Shown here in pieces: positions 9,872 to 19,100 of a stretch of DNA of 64,000 nt (position 1 is its first letter; each line of letters starts with the position of its first letter). Source of the stretch: Pradoshia eiseniae (GTDB lineage: Bacteria > Bacillota > Bacilli > Bacillales > Pradoshiaceae); the NCBI RefSeq assembly GCF_002946355.1, contig NZ_PKOZ01000010.1:41732-105731 (forward strand), written 5' to 3'. Under the pieces are notes generated by a model. It saw nothing but the letters and a program-made list of their open reading frames with translations. It ran no database searches and was not told where the DNA came from. A program made the position numbers and the translations under genes.

Positions 9872-10060
9872 TCTATTAACGTAATAGAACAAAAATATCA
9901 CGAGAGAAATAACTATCTCTATTCTATCGTTCTTGGACTCGGCATTACCTGCCTATCCTTTATTCCAAACGATATGTATCTTGCTCTCTTTTTTGGGATT
10001 ATGAATATCCTAGCTGATAGCTGTTTATCTGCTGAAATATCGAAATGCCGTAATCATTGA
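9872..10060 (+). pseudogene. Possible remnant of a membrane protein gene
   Basis: A 62-codon open stretch without a start codon reads SIVLGLGITCLSFIPN and then YLALFFGIMNILAD, a hydrophobic, membrane-like sequence that looks like two helices of a once larger protein. A TGA lies directly before it and no ribosome site is visible. The gene of origin is not recognised. The remainder of the 9638-10141 gap holds only the terminators listed. Confidence 0.25.
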
Positions 10061-10096
10061 CCACCTGACTCACCTTGGGTTTATCGCCTCCATACG

Positions 10097-10130
10097 AAAA
10101 GAAGCCTAATCCCATGGGACCAGGCTTCTT
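10097..10130 (-). terminator. Terminator of the VOC-family gene
   Basis: AAGAAGCCT and AGGCTTCTT form a nine-pair stem, 12 bases after the VOC stop codon on the minus strand, followed by TTCG. The hairpin and flank resemble the one at 1090-1123. Confidence 0.6.
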
Positions 10131-10141
10131 CTCATTCTTTC

Positions 10142-10480
10142 TCACTCATTCGCAAAATCAATAATCCTCATCACATTCCCTGACGCATCCTTATAAATCG
10201 CATACCGGCCTGGCGGAATATCCATCGGCTCCCTTATAAATGACAGGATATCTTTCTTTTCTTCATAGAACTCATCCACACTATTAACCAGGAACACTCC
10301 GCCCGCTCCAAGGTCATGTTCATCATTCTCAATAAGAAGCTTTACGTCAGATCCAGGCAGCTGGAGTGCAATCGCCTGTTCCCCCTCACGCCAGGCTTCT
10401 TCAAATCCAAGTGTATCGCGGTAATACGATAAAGAATCCATTAGATTGTCCACGGGATGATACAGAAATACTAATTTCAT
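10142..10480 (-). CDS. VOC-superfamily (glyoxalase/bleomycin-resistance-like) protein
   Basis: A 112-residue, single-module protein of the vicinal oxygen chelate fold. It starts MKLVFLYHPVDNLMDSLSYY with DTLGFEE following, the usual first beta strand and helix of this fold, and ends with the typical strand pattern GRYAIYKDASGNVMRIIDF. Members bind metal and act as glyoxalases, dioxygenases or antibiotic-binding proteins; the substrate cannot be told from sequence. It stands alone, with a terminator after it and about 80 bases to the next gene upstream. Confidence 0.75.
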   Translation of the reverse strand: MKLVFLYHPVDNLMDSLSYYRDTLGFEEAWREGEQAIALQLPGSDVKLLIENDEHDLGAGGVFLVNSVDEFYEEKKDILSFIREPMDIPPGRYAIYKDASGNVMRIIDFANE

Positions 10481-10560
10481 TGATTCTCTCCTCTACCATT
10501 AATTTGGTTATGTATGAGGCATGTTAGTTATTTATAGATTAAGCCAATTTCCAGTTTTCA

Positions 10561-11124
10561 TCAATCCGAATAACAAGTTTCATATTCATCTATCATAACC
10601 AAGCTCCGGCATGCTAGGCCAGTGCCATGATAGATTGCCTCTTTCACGTTTAATTCCATGGATTTAGTATTGCTTGAGTCTTCATTTTGGATGAATAGGA
10701 CATCCTCATCTTTCCACTCCATCCCTATGTGAGAGTTGGCATTGCTGTAATAAATCGTTTTAGTTCTGTCCTGGTTGTTATGGTCAGTTACTTCTACCCA
10801 TACATTCACTCCGCCTGCAGCGCCGCCATACAGTTCATAAAACGCATCAGCTGTATATCTTCCTGTTGGTGAAGCAATAGGTCCAGGCCCTTTTTGCATC
10901 GACTCTCTGTCAATCCTGTCAAAGGTGAAAAAGTATGTTTGATAGATATAGATGGATGAGACAAAAATCATACCTGTCAGCGTCGCAACGAACAGTCTTT
11001 TAGGGAATGGTTTCTTATGTATCACGAACTTAAGTAAATTCACGACTAGAATGAAGAATAGCGGAACAAGGACAATAGCAATAACTAGCCCTGTTAAAAC
11101 AAGTATAGGCATACTTAAACCCAC
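10561..11124 (-). CDS. DUF5412-family membrane-anchored protein
   Basis: A 187-residue protein with two N-terminal hydrophobic segments (about residues 5-33 and 44-67) and an extracytoplasmic-looking C-terminal domain. That domain contains ELYGGAAGGVNVWVEV and IYYSNANSHIGMEWKDEDVL, which I recognise as the DUF5412 pattern. Function is unknown. The GTG start overlaps the stop of the upstream phosphotransferase by ten bases; the in-frame ATG at 11112, two bases past that stop, is an alternative with GGAGG about 12 bases away. A decayed second copy of this gene lies at 13631-13998. Confidence 0.65.
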   Translation of the reverse strand: MGLSMPILVLTGLVIAIVLVPLFFILVVNLLKFVIHKKPFPKRLFVATLTGMIFVSSIYIYQTYFFTFDRIDRESMQKGPGPIASPTGRYTADAFYELYGGAAGGVNVWVEVTDHNNQDRTKTIYYSNANSHIGMEWKDEDVLFIQNEDSSNTKSMELNVKEAIYHGTGLACRSLVMIDEYETCYSD

Positions 11125-11912
11125 TCCTCCCCATGTTCACGAATGAACCGGAGATCCTCTTGATAATGGTCATAATGTCCTTCATCAATCATCCGTTGGA
11201 ATGCTCGGTCCCCTTCTCCGGCCTTCCTTTTCATGATTTTACACAAACCTTCTACGCGCAGCAGCACCATCTCCAAAAAAACTTTTTCAATTCCCTTCAC
11301 CCCATAAGCTTCAAAGAATAAGCGAATTCTTTCTTTTATCCGCTCCGCATCCTTTACCGCATCATAATAAACCGCCTCACCCGATTCCGTGTGATGAAGC
11401 CTGCTTAAAGGGACGCATGTGTATAGGGCATAGGCGATATCCCAAAGCCTCGGTCCGGGCGCAGCCATGTCGAAATCAATGATGCCGGCTGGCTTTCCGT
11501 TATGAAAAATCATGTTATAGACAGCGAAATCATTATGACAGATAACTTCCATCGGCTCTGGTGTGTTGTCAATTGGCTGCCAGCCCTCTCCAATCGGGAA
11601 GTCACTCACGGCATCATGATAGCGACGTAGCATTTTCGCGATTTCCTTTAGTGAGTCATCCGACCACATATAAGGTTTTAACGGATAATTCCCTGCTTCT
11701 CCTTCGATAAACGATAAGACCTCACGATTCTGTTCATCGATTCCCAAAAATTTCGGTGCCTGCTCGAACCCGTTGCTTTCTAAATGCTGCAATAGTCGAT
11801 GGATTCTTTCGCTGCCTGGCTTTACATCCCGGCGAACTGAATCACCAACGCGATAGACGTTTGAGACATTCCCGCCTGACAACAGTTCTTCATGATTGTT
11901 TTTACTATTCAT
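11115..11912 (-). CDS. Aminoglycoside phosphotransferase-family (APH) kinase
   Basis: A 265-residue kinase-like protein of the APH/choline kinase fold. The Brenner motif HNDFAVYN (126-133; catalytic Asp128, Asn133) is intact, as is the metal-binding IIDFDMAAPGPRLWD (Asp146 and Asp148). The N-terminal lobe is short, as usual for the family. Substrate is unknown: homologues phosphorylate aminoglycosides, macrolides or small metabolites. It forms an overlapping pair with the DUF5412 gene. The same pair occurs again as pseudogenes 3 kb away, beyond the drug exporter gene. Confidence 0.78.
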   Translation of the reverse strand: MNSKNNHEELLSGGNVSNVYRVGDSVRRDVKPGSERIHRLLQHLESNGFEQAPKFLGIDEQNREVLSFIEGEAGNYPLKPYMWSDDSLKEIAKMLRRYHDAVSDFPIGEGWQPIDNTPEPMEVICHNDFAVYNMIFHNGKPAGIIDFDMAAPGPRLWDIAYALYTCVPLSRLHHTESGEAVYYDAVKDAERIKERIRLFFEAYGVKGIEKVFLEMVLLRVEGLCKIMKRKAGEGDRAFQRMIDEGHYDHYQEDLRFIREHGEEWV

Positions 11913-12037
11913 TACTTCCCCTCCTCATAAGCGACCTTGTGATGGCCCAAAATGCATGACCTATCTTTATATCTCAGATTAACATATATATCCAAAACAT
12001 TGAGGTGCTCATTTATTATCTACATAATCAAAGACAT

Positions 12038-12062
12038 AAAAAAAGAGCTGTATAAACAGCCC
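12038..12062 (-). terminator. Terminator of the Bcr/CflA exporter gene
   Basis: GGGCTGT and ACAGCTC form a seven-pair stem followed by seven T on the minus strand, 25 bases after the stop codon. Confidence 0.8.
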
Positions 12063-12086
12063 TTAAAGATAGTTGGATAAAGCCCT

Positions 12087-13295
12087 TCATTGCCCTTTTG
12101 CTTCTTTCTTAAAAACCCGGTAATTAATGATATGTAAACCAATCAAAATAACGGAAACAACAATCAATAATAACATGTACGGCTCCGCACTATATTCCCC
12201 TTTCAACCCAACAAGTGGTGTGACAATTCCACCGACGAAGTATTGCAGGAGTCCAATTAAACTGGAGGCACTGCCGCCTTTTTTCTGTCCGCTTACGGCA
12301 AGTGTGAAACTAATGGTACCTATCCCTGCGACCGGGGCCACCATAAAGAAAAATCCTAGGATAACTAGCCATATGCTATAGCCTTGGTATAGCGCGAACA
12401 CTGTAATCGTAGCGCCGACAATTTGAGAGCCTGTATAAATCCGCAATAAGGTTAAGCTATCGATGTAATCAACCAGCCTTCCTGTTAATTGAGCCATGAT
12501 AATGAGGCCAGTCCCGAGGCAGGCAAAGACATAGCTATATTGCTGAGGGGTAAACTGATACAGGTTTTGGATAATGAATGGTGAAGCAGATAAATAGCCG
12601 AAGAAAAGGGCAAACGTAAACCCTTGAATCAAACCTGGAACGATAAACGTTGATGTGGTGACGAGCTGCTTGTAGTCCTGCAAAATAGAGGAGAACTGAA
12701 CCTTGCCAAGTCTCTCGGCAGGCAAAGTTTCCTGAACCTTAAAGGCTGTACCGAGCACCATCAAAACCCCAAATAACACTAAAATACCGAAGAGAATGCG
12801 CCATGTTGTAAAGGACAAGATGAAGCCGCCCAAAATTGGCGCTAAAATCGGCGCGGCCCCATTCACCAGCATGAGCGTCGCCAGAAATTTCGTCAACTCT
12901 CTCCCTTGGTAGAGATCGCTCGCAATCGCGCGTGAAATGACCACCCCTGCACCGCCACTAAACCCCTGGATGAAACGGCAGATCATTAATGTTTCAATAT
13001 TAGGGGCAATCGCACACATAAGAGATGCGGCTGTAAAAATCACCATTGAAATGACCAATGGCTTTTTGCGGCCAATGCTATCGGATATGGTCCCAATCAC
13101 TACATTTCCAATCGCAAGGCCAATCATGAAGAAGGTCAATGTCAGCTGCGCAGCAGATGTCGTCGCACCTAATTCATTCTTGACCGTTGGCAAGGCAGGC
13201 AAATACATATCAATCGCTAACGGCCCGAACGCAGCCAGCCCGCTCATGATGACAATAAATAAAAACGTTGGTTTTGAAGCAGTCTTGTTATTCAA
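12087..13295 (-). CDS. Bcr/CflA-type multidrug efflux MFS transporter
   Basis: A 402-residue major-facilitator protein with about 12 hydrophobic segments. The opening GPLAIDMYLPALP, the motif-A loop GTISDSIGRKKPL and the segment GFSGGAGVVISRAIASDL are characteristic of the Bcr/CflA drug:proton antiporter subfamily (bicyclomycin, chloramphenicol and sulfonamide exporters). It is a single-gene unit with its own terminator, set between the intact and decayed copies of the DUF5412-phosphotransferase pair. The exported substrate is not predictable. Confidence 0.88.
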   Translation of the reverse strand: MNNKTASKPTFLFIVIMSGLAAFGPLAIDMYLPALPTVKNELGATTSAAQLTLTFFMIGLAIGNVVIGTISDSIGRKKPLVISMVIFTAASLMCAIAPNIETLMICRFIQGFSGGAGVVISRAIASDLYQGRELTKFLATLMLVNGAAPILAPILGGFILSFTTWRILFGILVLFGVLMVLGTAFKVQETLPAERLGKVQFSSILQDYKQLVTTSTFIVPGLIQGFTFALFFGYLSASPFIIQNLYQFTPQQYSYVFACLGTGLIIMAQLTGRLVDYIDSLTLLRIYTGSQIVGATITVFALYQGYSIWLVILGFFFMVAPVAGIGTISFTLAVSGQKKGGSASSLIGLLQYFVGGIVTPLVGLKGEYSAEPYMLLLIVVSVILIGLHIINYRVFKKEAKGQ

Positions 13296-13630
13296 ATCTA
13301 TTCACTCCCCTTATTATTTTCGAAAAAAGATTTATTGTTTTAGGGGATTTTAATTAAACAATTAGGATAATTAGAAATCCAAAAAGCAAAAGCATAGTTC
13401 TCTTGTATGTTATAAGTCATTTCTTTGGTCCTATTAGATTAGGTAGGTAATCATATATTGCTCAACCTTCAGAGAAAATATTTTTCCTTTTGTATTCACC
13501 ATAGTACATGTTATAGTAAATTCTTTTTGGCACCGTTAAACATACTACTTTTTTATGTAAACTCAAGATATGAAATCCATATCCATCGTTGCACGTAGAT
13601 AAAATACCTACGTTCACTGCGGAATGGATA
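13296..13630. other. Intergenic stretch without a recognisable gene
   Basis: AT-rich sequence between the exporter start and the decayed DUF5412 copy. No gene, terminator or strong promoter pair was seen. Confidence 0.5.
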
Positions 13631-13998
13631 AATCCTGCCAGTAATAAATCGTTTTATTTTATCTTGGTAATTATCGGTTACTTCTAACCATACGTGCAGC
13701 CCTACTGTAGTACCGCCGTATGGTTCATAAGCATCAGCTATTTCTTCCTGTGGTGAGGCGTAGGATCAGGTCTTCTTTGCATGGACTCTCTGTCAATCCT
13801 GTGAAAGGTGAAAAAGTAGGTCTGATAAATATAGTTTGAGGGGACAAGTATCATTCCTGACAACTTCGTAATGAGCAGTCTTTTAGAAAACAGTTTCGTT
13901 TTTATTACGAACTTCAGTACTTCACTGCTAAAGAATAACGGAAAGAGGACAATGGAAATGACTAGGCCTGTAAAAAATAGGCATACTATTAAACCCAC
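13631..13998 (-). pseudogene. Decayed second copy of the DUF5412 gene
   Basis: Translation from 13998 matches the intact DUF5412 protein for about 80 residues: MGLxxxxxxTGLVIxIVLxPLFF, then SKRL, then IYQTYFFTFxRIDRESMQ. A frameshift ends that frame near 13738, after HHRKK. The DNA beyond still matches the intact gene: frames reading YGG-V-VWLEVTDN can be seen down to about 13631, after which similarity is lost. About the last 55 codons are missing or unrecognisable. Confidence 0.8.
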
Positions 13999-14756
13999 TC
14001 TTCCCCATTATCCCGAATGAACCTGATTAACTTGATAATGATTATAATGTCCTTCATCAATTATTCCTTGGAATGCCTGGTCCTCTACTCAGCCTTCCGT
14101 TTCATAATACTCGCAGCAGCACCATCTCTGAAGTCCCTTTTTCGATTTCCTTCACGCAATTCAAAGAACACACGTATCTTTCTTTTATCCGCTCAGCCTC
14201 CTTTATACTGCATCATAATTAACCACCTCGCCCGCTTCCGTATGATGAAGCCTGCTTAAAGGGACACATATCTATAGGGCATAAGCGATATCCCAAAGCC
14301 TCGGCCCGGGCGAATCCAGCTCGAAATCAATGATGCCTACTGGATCGGATCTCCGTATGAAAAATCATGTTATAGACAGCGAAATAATTATGACATATGA
14401 CCTCCATTGTCTTTGGGGTGTTATCAGTTGGCTGACAGCCCTCTACAATCGGAAAGTCACTCACAGCATCATGAAATTGACGAAGTATCTTCTCTATTCC
14501 TTTTAATGATTCATTCTACCGCATATAAGGTTTTAAAGGATAATTCTCCATTTCTCCCTCGATAAAAGTTGCCTCTTGATTCTTTTCATAAATCCCTAAA
14601 AAATTTGTTGCTTGCTGAACCCTTTGTTTTCTATATGCTGCCATAGTCTATGGATTGTTTCACTGCAGGGCTTTACATCTCGGCGAACCGTTGTACCAAC
14701 GCGATACACGTTTGAGACATTTCCTCCTTACAGCAGCACTTCAGCTTGTTGCTCAT
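13985..14756 (-). pseudogene. Decayed second copy of the APH-family phosphotransferase gene
   Basis: The DNA can be aligned by eye with 11115-11912 from start codon to stop region, for example GATGAAGCCTGCTTAAAGGGA and ATCCCAAAGCCTCGG. It contains many small deletions, frameshifts and stops, so no long frame survives. The former start codon (ATG, 14754-14756) overlaps the stop codon of jetD (ATGA). That means the pseudogene's own upstream region has been replaced by the Wadjet operon. Confidence 0.82.
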
Positions 14757-16081
14757 TGTTCAAACTTCTTCCCCAAAAAGGTGATTCCTGTTTGTATACC
14801 TGTTTGTTTTTCTTTTATATCTTTGACTAAAGCACTTATTTGCTTTTCCTGATAAGCAGCCTTTCGAGTTTCTTCGATTTGTTTCAGTAACGAGGAGAGT
14901 CTTTCGTCTTGAATATTATTCAGCTTTTGTAACCTTGAAGCATCCAATTCAACCTCCGATAGACTGTTTAAGTAATCCTCTACGGAATATCTCCAATAAT
15001 GAACGTTTTCTGGATATCTCCTAGCCAATGAACAAGCAATGGATATTCCTTCTGGATCGAAGTCGCCGGAATAATAAATCTGGCAACCTTGCTCCACAAG
15101 TTTCTTAATAACCTGAAATGCGGCCAATTTGATTTGTCCGTGTGTACAGATAACGGATACTGGTAACCCCTCAATTTCGTCTATCACGCTAGAAAATACG
15201 CCTGAGTTCTCCAATACAAACACCGGAGAGCCTTTTTTAATGGGGTATATCTTTTCCAGTTTCACAATCTCTCTAAGAGGTTCGTTGCGTACAGAGCCTT
15301 CCTTGAACGACTCTTCCCACGAGCCGAGTTTCTGTTCGTTCCGCTCCCCAATAAACCCATAGAGGGATACATAGTTAGTAATATCATCTTTCATTATGCC
15401 GAATTCAAATAACAATTGGTTGATGTATTCCGCGTTCAGAGACCTTTGTACCTCCCCACCGTGTAACTCTGCTCTGATCAGCTGTAACGCACTGATTAGC
15501 TTGCTGTCGTTATCTAAACCGTGCGGGTTGCCTGTTACCTGTTCAGCGAATAAAGGCAGTCTTAGAGGTTTCTCCAACGGTAGCATAGATAAGGCTTTAT
15601 AAATCTTCTCAATGCTATTAAATTCGTTTCTATTGTAAGCAGCTGTAAACCCTAATGTAATAGAATCTTTTGCTAAGATAGAAGCAGTTAAGATAGAAGT
15701 GTACGCTGTGTTGTATCTATCTTTCAACTCCTCAAAAAATCGCCTTTTAAGCGATTCACTTTCATATTGTTTGTCCTTCTTAAAGACCAGTTGCCTTCCG
15801 ATAACTCCTTCAACTACATCAAACAATGATGCTCCCTCGAATTTAGTGTCTTGGAATTTATCCTCAAATTTCTTTAAGGAGATTTGTACGCTTTTTTTTG
15901 TTGCGTAGTCTTTTTGAAACCAATTTCGTAAGACTATCTTTTCTTGTTCGGTTAGGTTGGTTAGTGCGACAGTTCCACCAACACCTCCTAGGCTTTCGAT
16001 TCTGTCAGCGAATTTCAAAAAGAGGCGGGAAAATCCCGCTCTCCCTTTAAAGTAGCTAATGGCTTCTTCTGTAGGTGACAC
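14753..16081 (-). CDS. jetD: Wadjet type II protein JetD (Toprim nuclease subunit, DUF2399/TIGR02679)
   Basis: A 442-residue protein, last gene of the four-gene operon. The C-terminal half has a Toprim fold: Glu291 in VLENSGVF and the paired aspartates Asp340 and Asp342 in SGDFDPEG, the acid triad that binds metal in topoisomerase/primase-type catalytic sites. In Wadjet systems JetD is the nuclease that cuts circular DNA after loop extrusion by JetABC. The start is GTG with AGAGGAG upstream, 20 bases after jetC. It is assigned by the Toprim motif, its length and the operon order. Confidence 0.88.
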   Translation of the reverse strand: MSPTEEAISYFKGRAGFSRLFLKFADRIESLGGVGGTVALTNLTEQEKIVLRNWFQKDYATKKSVQISLKKFEDKFQDTKFEGASLFDVVEGVIGRQLVFKKDKQYESESLKRRFFEELKDRYNTAYTSILTASILAKDSITLGFTAAYNRNEFNSIEKIYKALSMLPLEKPLRLPLFAEQVTGNPHGLDNDSKLISALQLIRAELHGGEVQRSLNAEYINQLLFEFGIMKDDITNYVSLYGFIGERNEQKLGSWEESFKEGSVRNEPLREIVKLEKIYPIKKGSPVFVLENSGVFSSVIDEIEGLPVSVICTHGQIKLAAFQVIKKLVEQGCQIYYSGDFDPEGISIACSLARRYPENVHYWRYSVEDYLNSLSEVELDASRLQKLNNIQDERLSSLLKQIEETRKAAYQEKQISALVKDIKEKQTGIQTGITFLGKKFEQ

Positions 16082-16101
16082 TTTTCTTTCTCCTCTCTTG
16101 C

Positions 16102-19100
16102 TTATAGCAGTTCAAATAGTTCAACTTGTTCAGAAGATGGTTCAATGACATCTTCCTGCTCTTTTTGTTCTGGTTCGTCTAGTTCCACTTCTGTTCGACG
16201 TTCTCCGTCCCACTTATACAACATTACAATAACGTCTTTTGAATTCTTTTCTCTCAAGATTTCAGCAATAGACAGGCTATCTACTGTGTCGTAATCACCC
16301 CATAGAGCTTGAGAGTTCAAGATATAATTCAGTTGTAAATCTTCCATTAGCTTAAACATATCCCGAATGTTTTTATCGTCTACGCCTGCAAAGGCTTCGT
16401 CCATTGAAATAACATAAGGTGCTTCTTTGGATGCAGAACCATATTTCGAGAACAGAGCGGATAATAGTGGGATATACATTGATAAGGCGCGTTCCCCACC
16501 GCTAAGGGCGTTGTAGCGGTTCTTCGTCAGTTCTTTTCGGTCATCTTCTCCCTTTTTATAGAACAGCTTAAATTCGAACCATTTACGATAGTCGAGAACT
16601 TCCTTGATTACTGATTCCAATGATTTCTTTCCATCTTCGTTTTGCTCATAAATGTCTTTAGCAGTTTGAATTTTGGAAGTGAAATGCTTCGTTAGTCTTC
16701 TATAATCGGTGTCCTTTAACGTATCAGGATCCCTTTGGAGAAGATTGATAAGTTGAGACGTTTTCATCTCGTCCGTTTCCTTCGCTTCTTTCGGTTTCCA
16801 TTCGACAGACAATCTTAAGTCGTTGGACGTGTTGCGCTCGCCCATTAAGCGGTTAATTTCTGCTTTCCACTTTTGAGCTTTACTGATTAGTTCTCTAATC
16901 CGCTCCCCGATTTTATCCATTATGATTTCCTTGTACATCTTTTCGTCTTCTGAACGTAATATAGATTGAAGGAGTTCAATTTGTTCCACCATATCGTTCT
17001 GTACAACCATTGGGGATGTGGTCTTTCCGTCATACATCAAGGAAATGATGGTCCGTTGGTTTGTTAATTGTAGTTCATCCAATTCTTTGGCGAATAATTC
17101 AACTCCTTCATCCTGAATGTCAGGTAAATGAAACTCTTCTTTTCTGGAAGAAGGATGGAAATCACCTAACCCTTTAATGGTGGTCTCTCTTAGCTCAACA
17201 TTCAATTCATCTTGAAGTTTGTGGACATCTTGATACGTGTTTTTGCCTAACTCTTCTATCACCAAATTGCAAAGTGTGTCGATGTCTTCCTCGTTTGATA
17301 ATGTTTCTCGATCAAACACTTCGTAGAATTTCTTGTTCACTTCGGCCACAAAGATATCTCCTCTGACTTTCACTAACTGCTTGTAAAAATCAATTGAAGA
17401 TAACTTTTCCGACACCTCGTGGGTTAACTGAGGAATTAAACTTTTTAATTCACCTTTTTTCTCGGATTTTCCTGTCATTTCCGTTGGAATCTCCGCTAAC
17501 CGGTCTTCTGCGGCCTTGAGTTCGCGTTCAATATCATCAATGCCTTCTCGGTCTAAGTATTCTTGTAGTTGTTTGGCTGTTTCTTCAAGCAATCGTTTCT
17601 CGCGCTCAATCTGATTACAAGAATATCTGAGATTGTCTAAATCCATTTCAAGGTCCTCAAGTTGCTCATTGATTGACTTGATTTCGTTTTTCTTAGAGAC
17701 ATAATTCAAACCGTTCATCCGCAAATTCTCTAAGGTTCTTAAATAGTTGTTGCATTCCGTAGAAGCTGTTTCATAAGCTTCAAGGTTCGCTTTTAACTTG
17801 TGGTGCTTTGTTTGGTTGATTAAATTGCTATAGATTTCGTTGTACTCTGTACGCGCCTTTTGAAGTGTTATTTCAACGCGCTCTTTTTGATTGTTAATTG
17901 ACTTTATCTCCCTGGTAAAAGAGTCAATTTGTTCAGATATCCCCTTTAATACTTTGGTAGAAGGGAATTGATACTTTTCTTTGTTCAGTTGTTTGGTTGA
18001 ATTGTCAATCTGCTCTAATGCAAGGAATAGCTCCTCTTGTCTGGAGTTCAGTAAAGCGATTTCTTCTTCAAGGGCAGCAATCAACTTTTCTTTGTATTGT
18101 TTTCGCGCTTCTTTCCCAATGAAATTAGCTGATTTTTGATAAGCAGCAAACCCTTTGACTACACCGTGTTGGTATGAACCAAACGTTGTGACATATGTTC
18201 CTTCAAACACTTCTTCGATGGAAATGCTCTTTAAGATGGCTTCTACTTCCGCTTGTAACGATTGCATATCTTTCGGTAAGCAGATATCAAGGTATTCATC
18301 TAATGTTTTTACATCCTCTTTTAACTCTTGAGGAAGTAAAATGGAGTCTGATTCAGTGACTTCGCCAGCAAAAGTATTCGCCACGATTAAGCCGTCTAAA
18401 ATGCCCATTTCAGCTAAAGAGGACTCGATGCGTTCTTTTTCATCGTCCGTCATATTACCTTTGAATTCTACAGCTTCATAAAACGGTACAAATGGAATTT
18501 TGCGTTTGGTCAATTCTTTACGAGTTGCTACAGTTTGTTCATTTCTAGTCGGCTCGGGGTCTTGTTTGCTTTTCACTTGTTCCAATTCTGCTTTTTTGTC
18601 TTTGGTTTCCTTCTTCAATGAATCGAGTTTGTAGGTAAGCTCGGTTTTGGTACGAAACAATTCCTGCTTGATTTCGTTGTAAAAGGTATCTATTAAACTC
18701 TTAACATCGTAAAGGGTGCTATCTTCTTCTAAACCATTTAAGGTGGTGATTAAGCGGTTCAGTTGCTCTTTTTCTAATGTGAACACCTGGTTTGTGTCAT
18801 TCCACTTCATAATGGATTGATTAAACAGATCGATTTCTTCTTCTAAATCATTTTGTAACTTGGAGATTTTTTTCTCAAACTCTTTGATATCTTCATCCAG
18901 TTCGCTTAATGCAGCTTTTCTATCCTCTAAGCTCTTTTTTAGGTAGATTTCTTGATGGAGCAGTTTTACAATTCCATTTATTTCCTTGATGTGGGTGTCT
19001 AAATTCGTTCTCCATTGTTCAGCAGCAAGGGTCGGGTCTTCTCCAATGTCAAATTTATGTGTATAGTTATCACGGTTTAAACGATGTCCATTGAAGTCAA

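Noticed and set aside
14017..14259. Plus-strand 80-codon frame in the decayed region
   Set aside because: It is a shadow of the phosphotransferase pseudogene on the minus strand.
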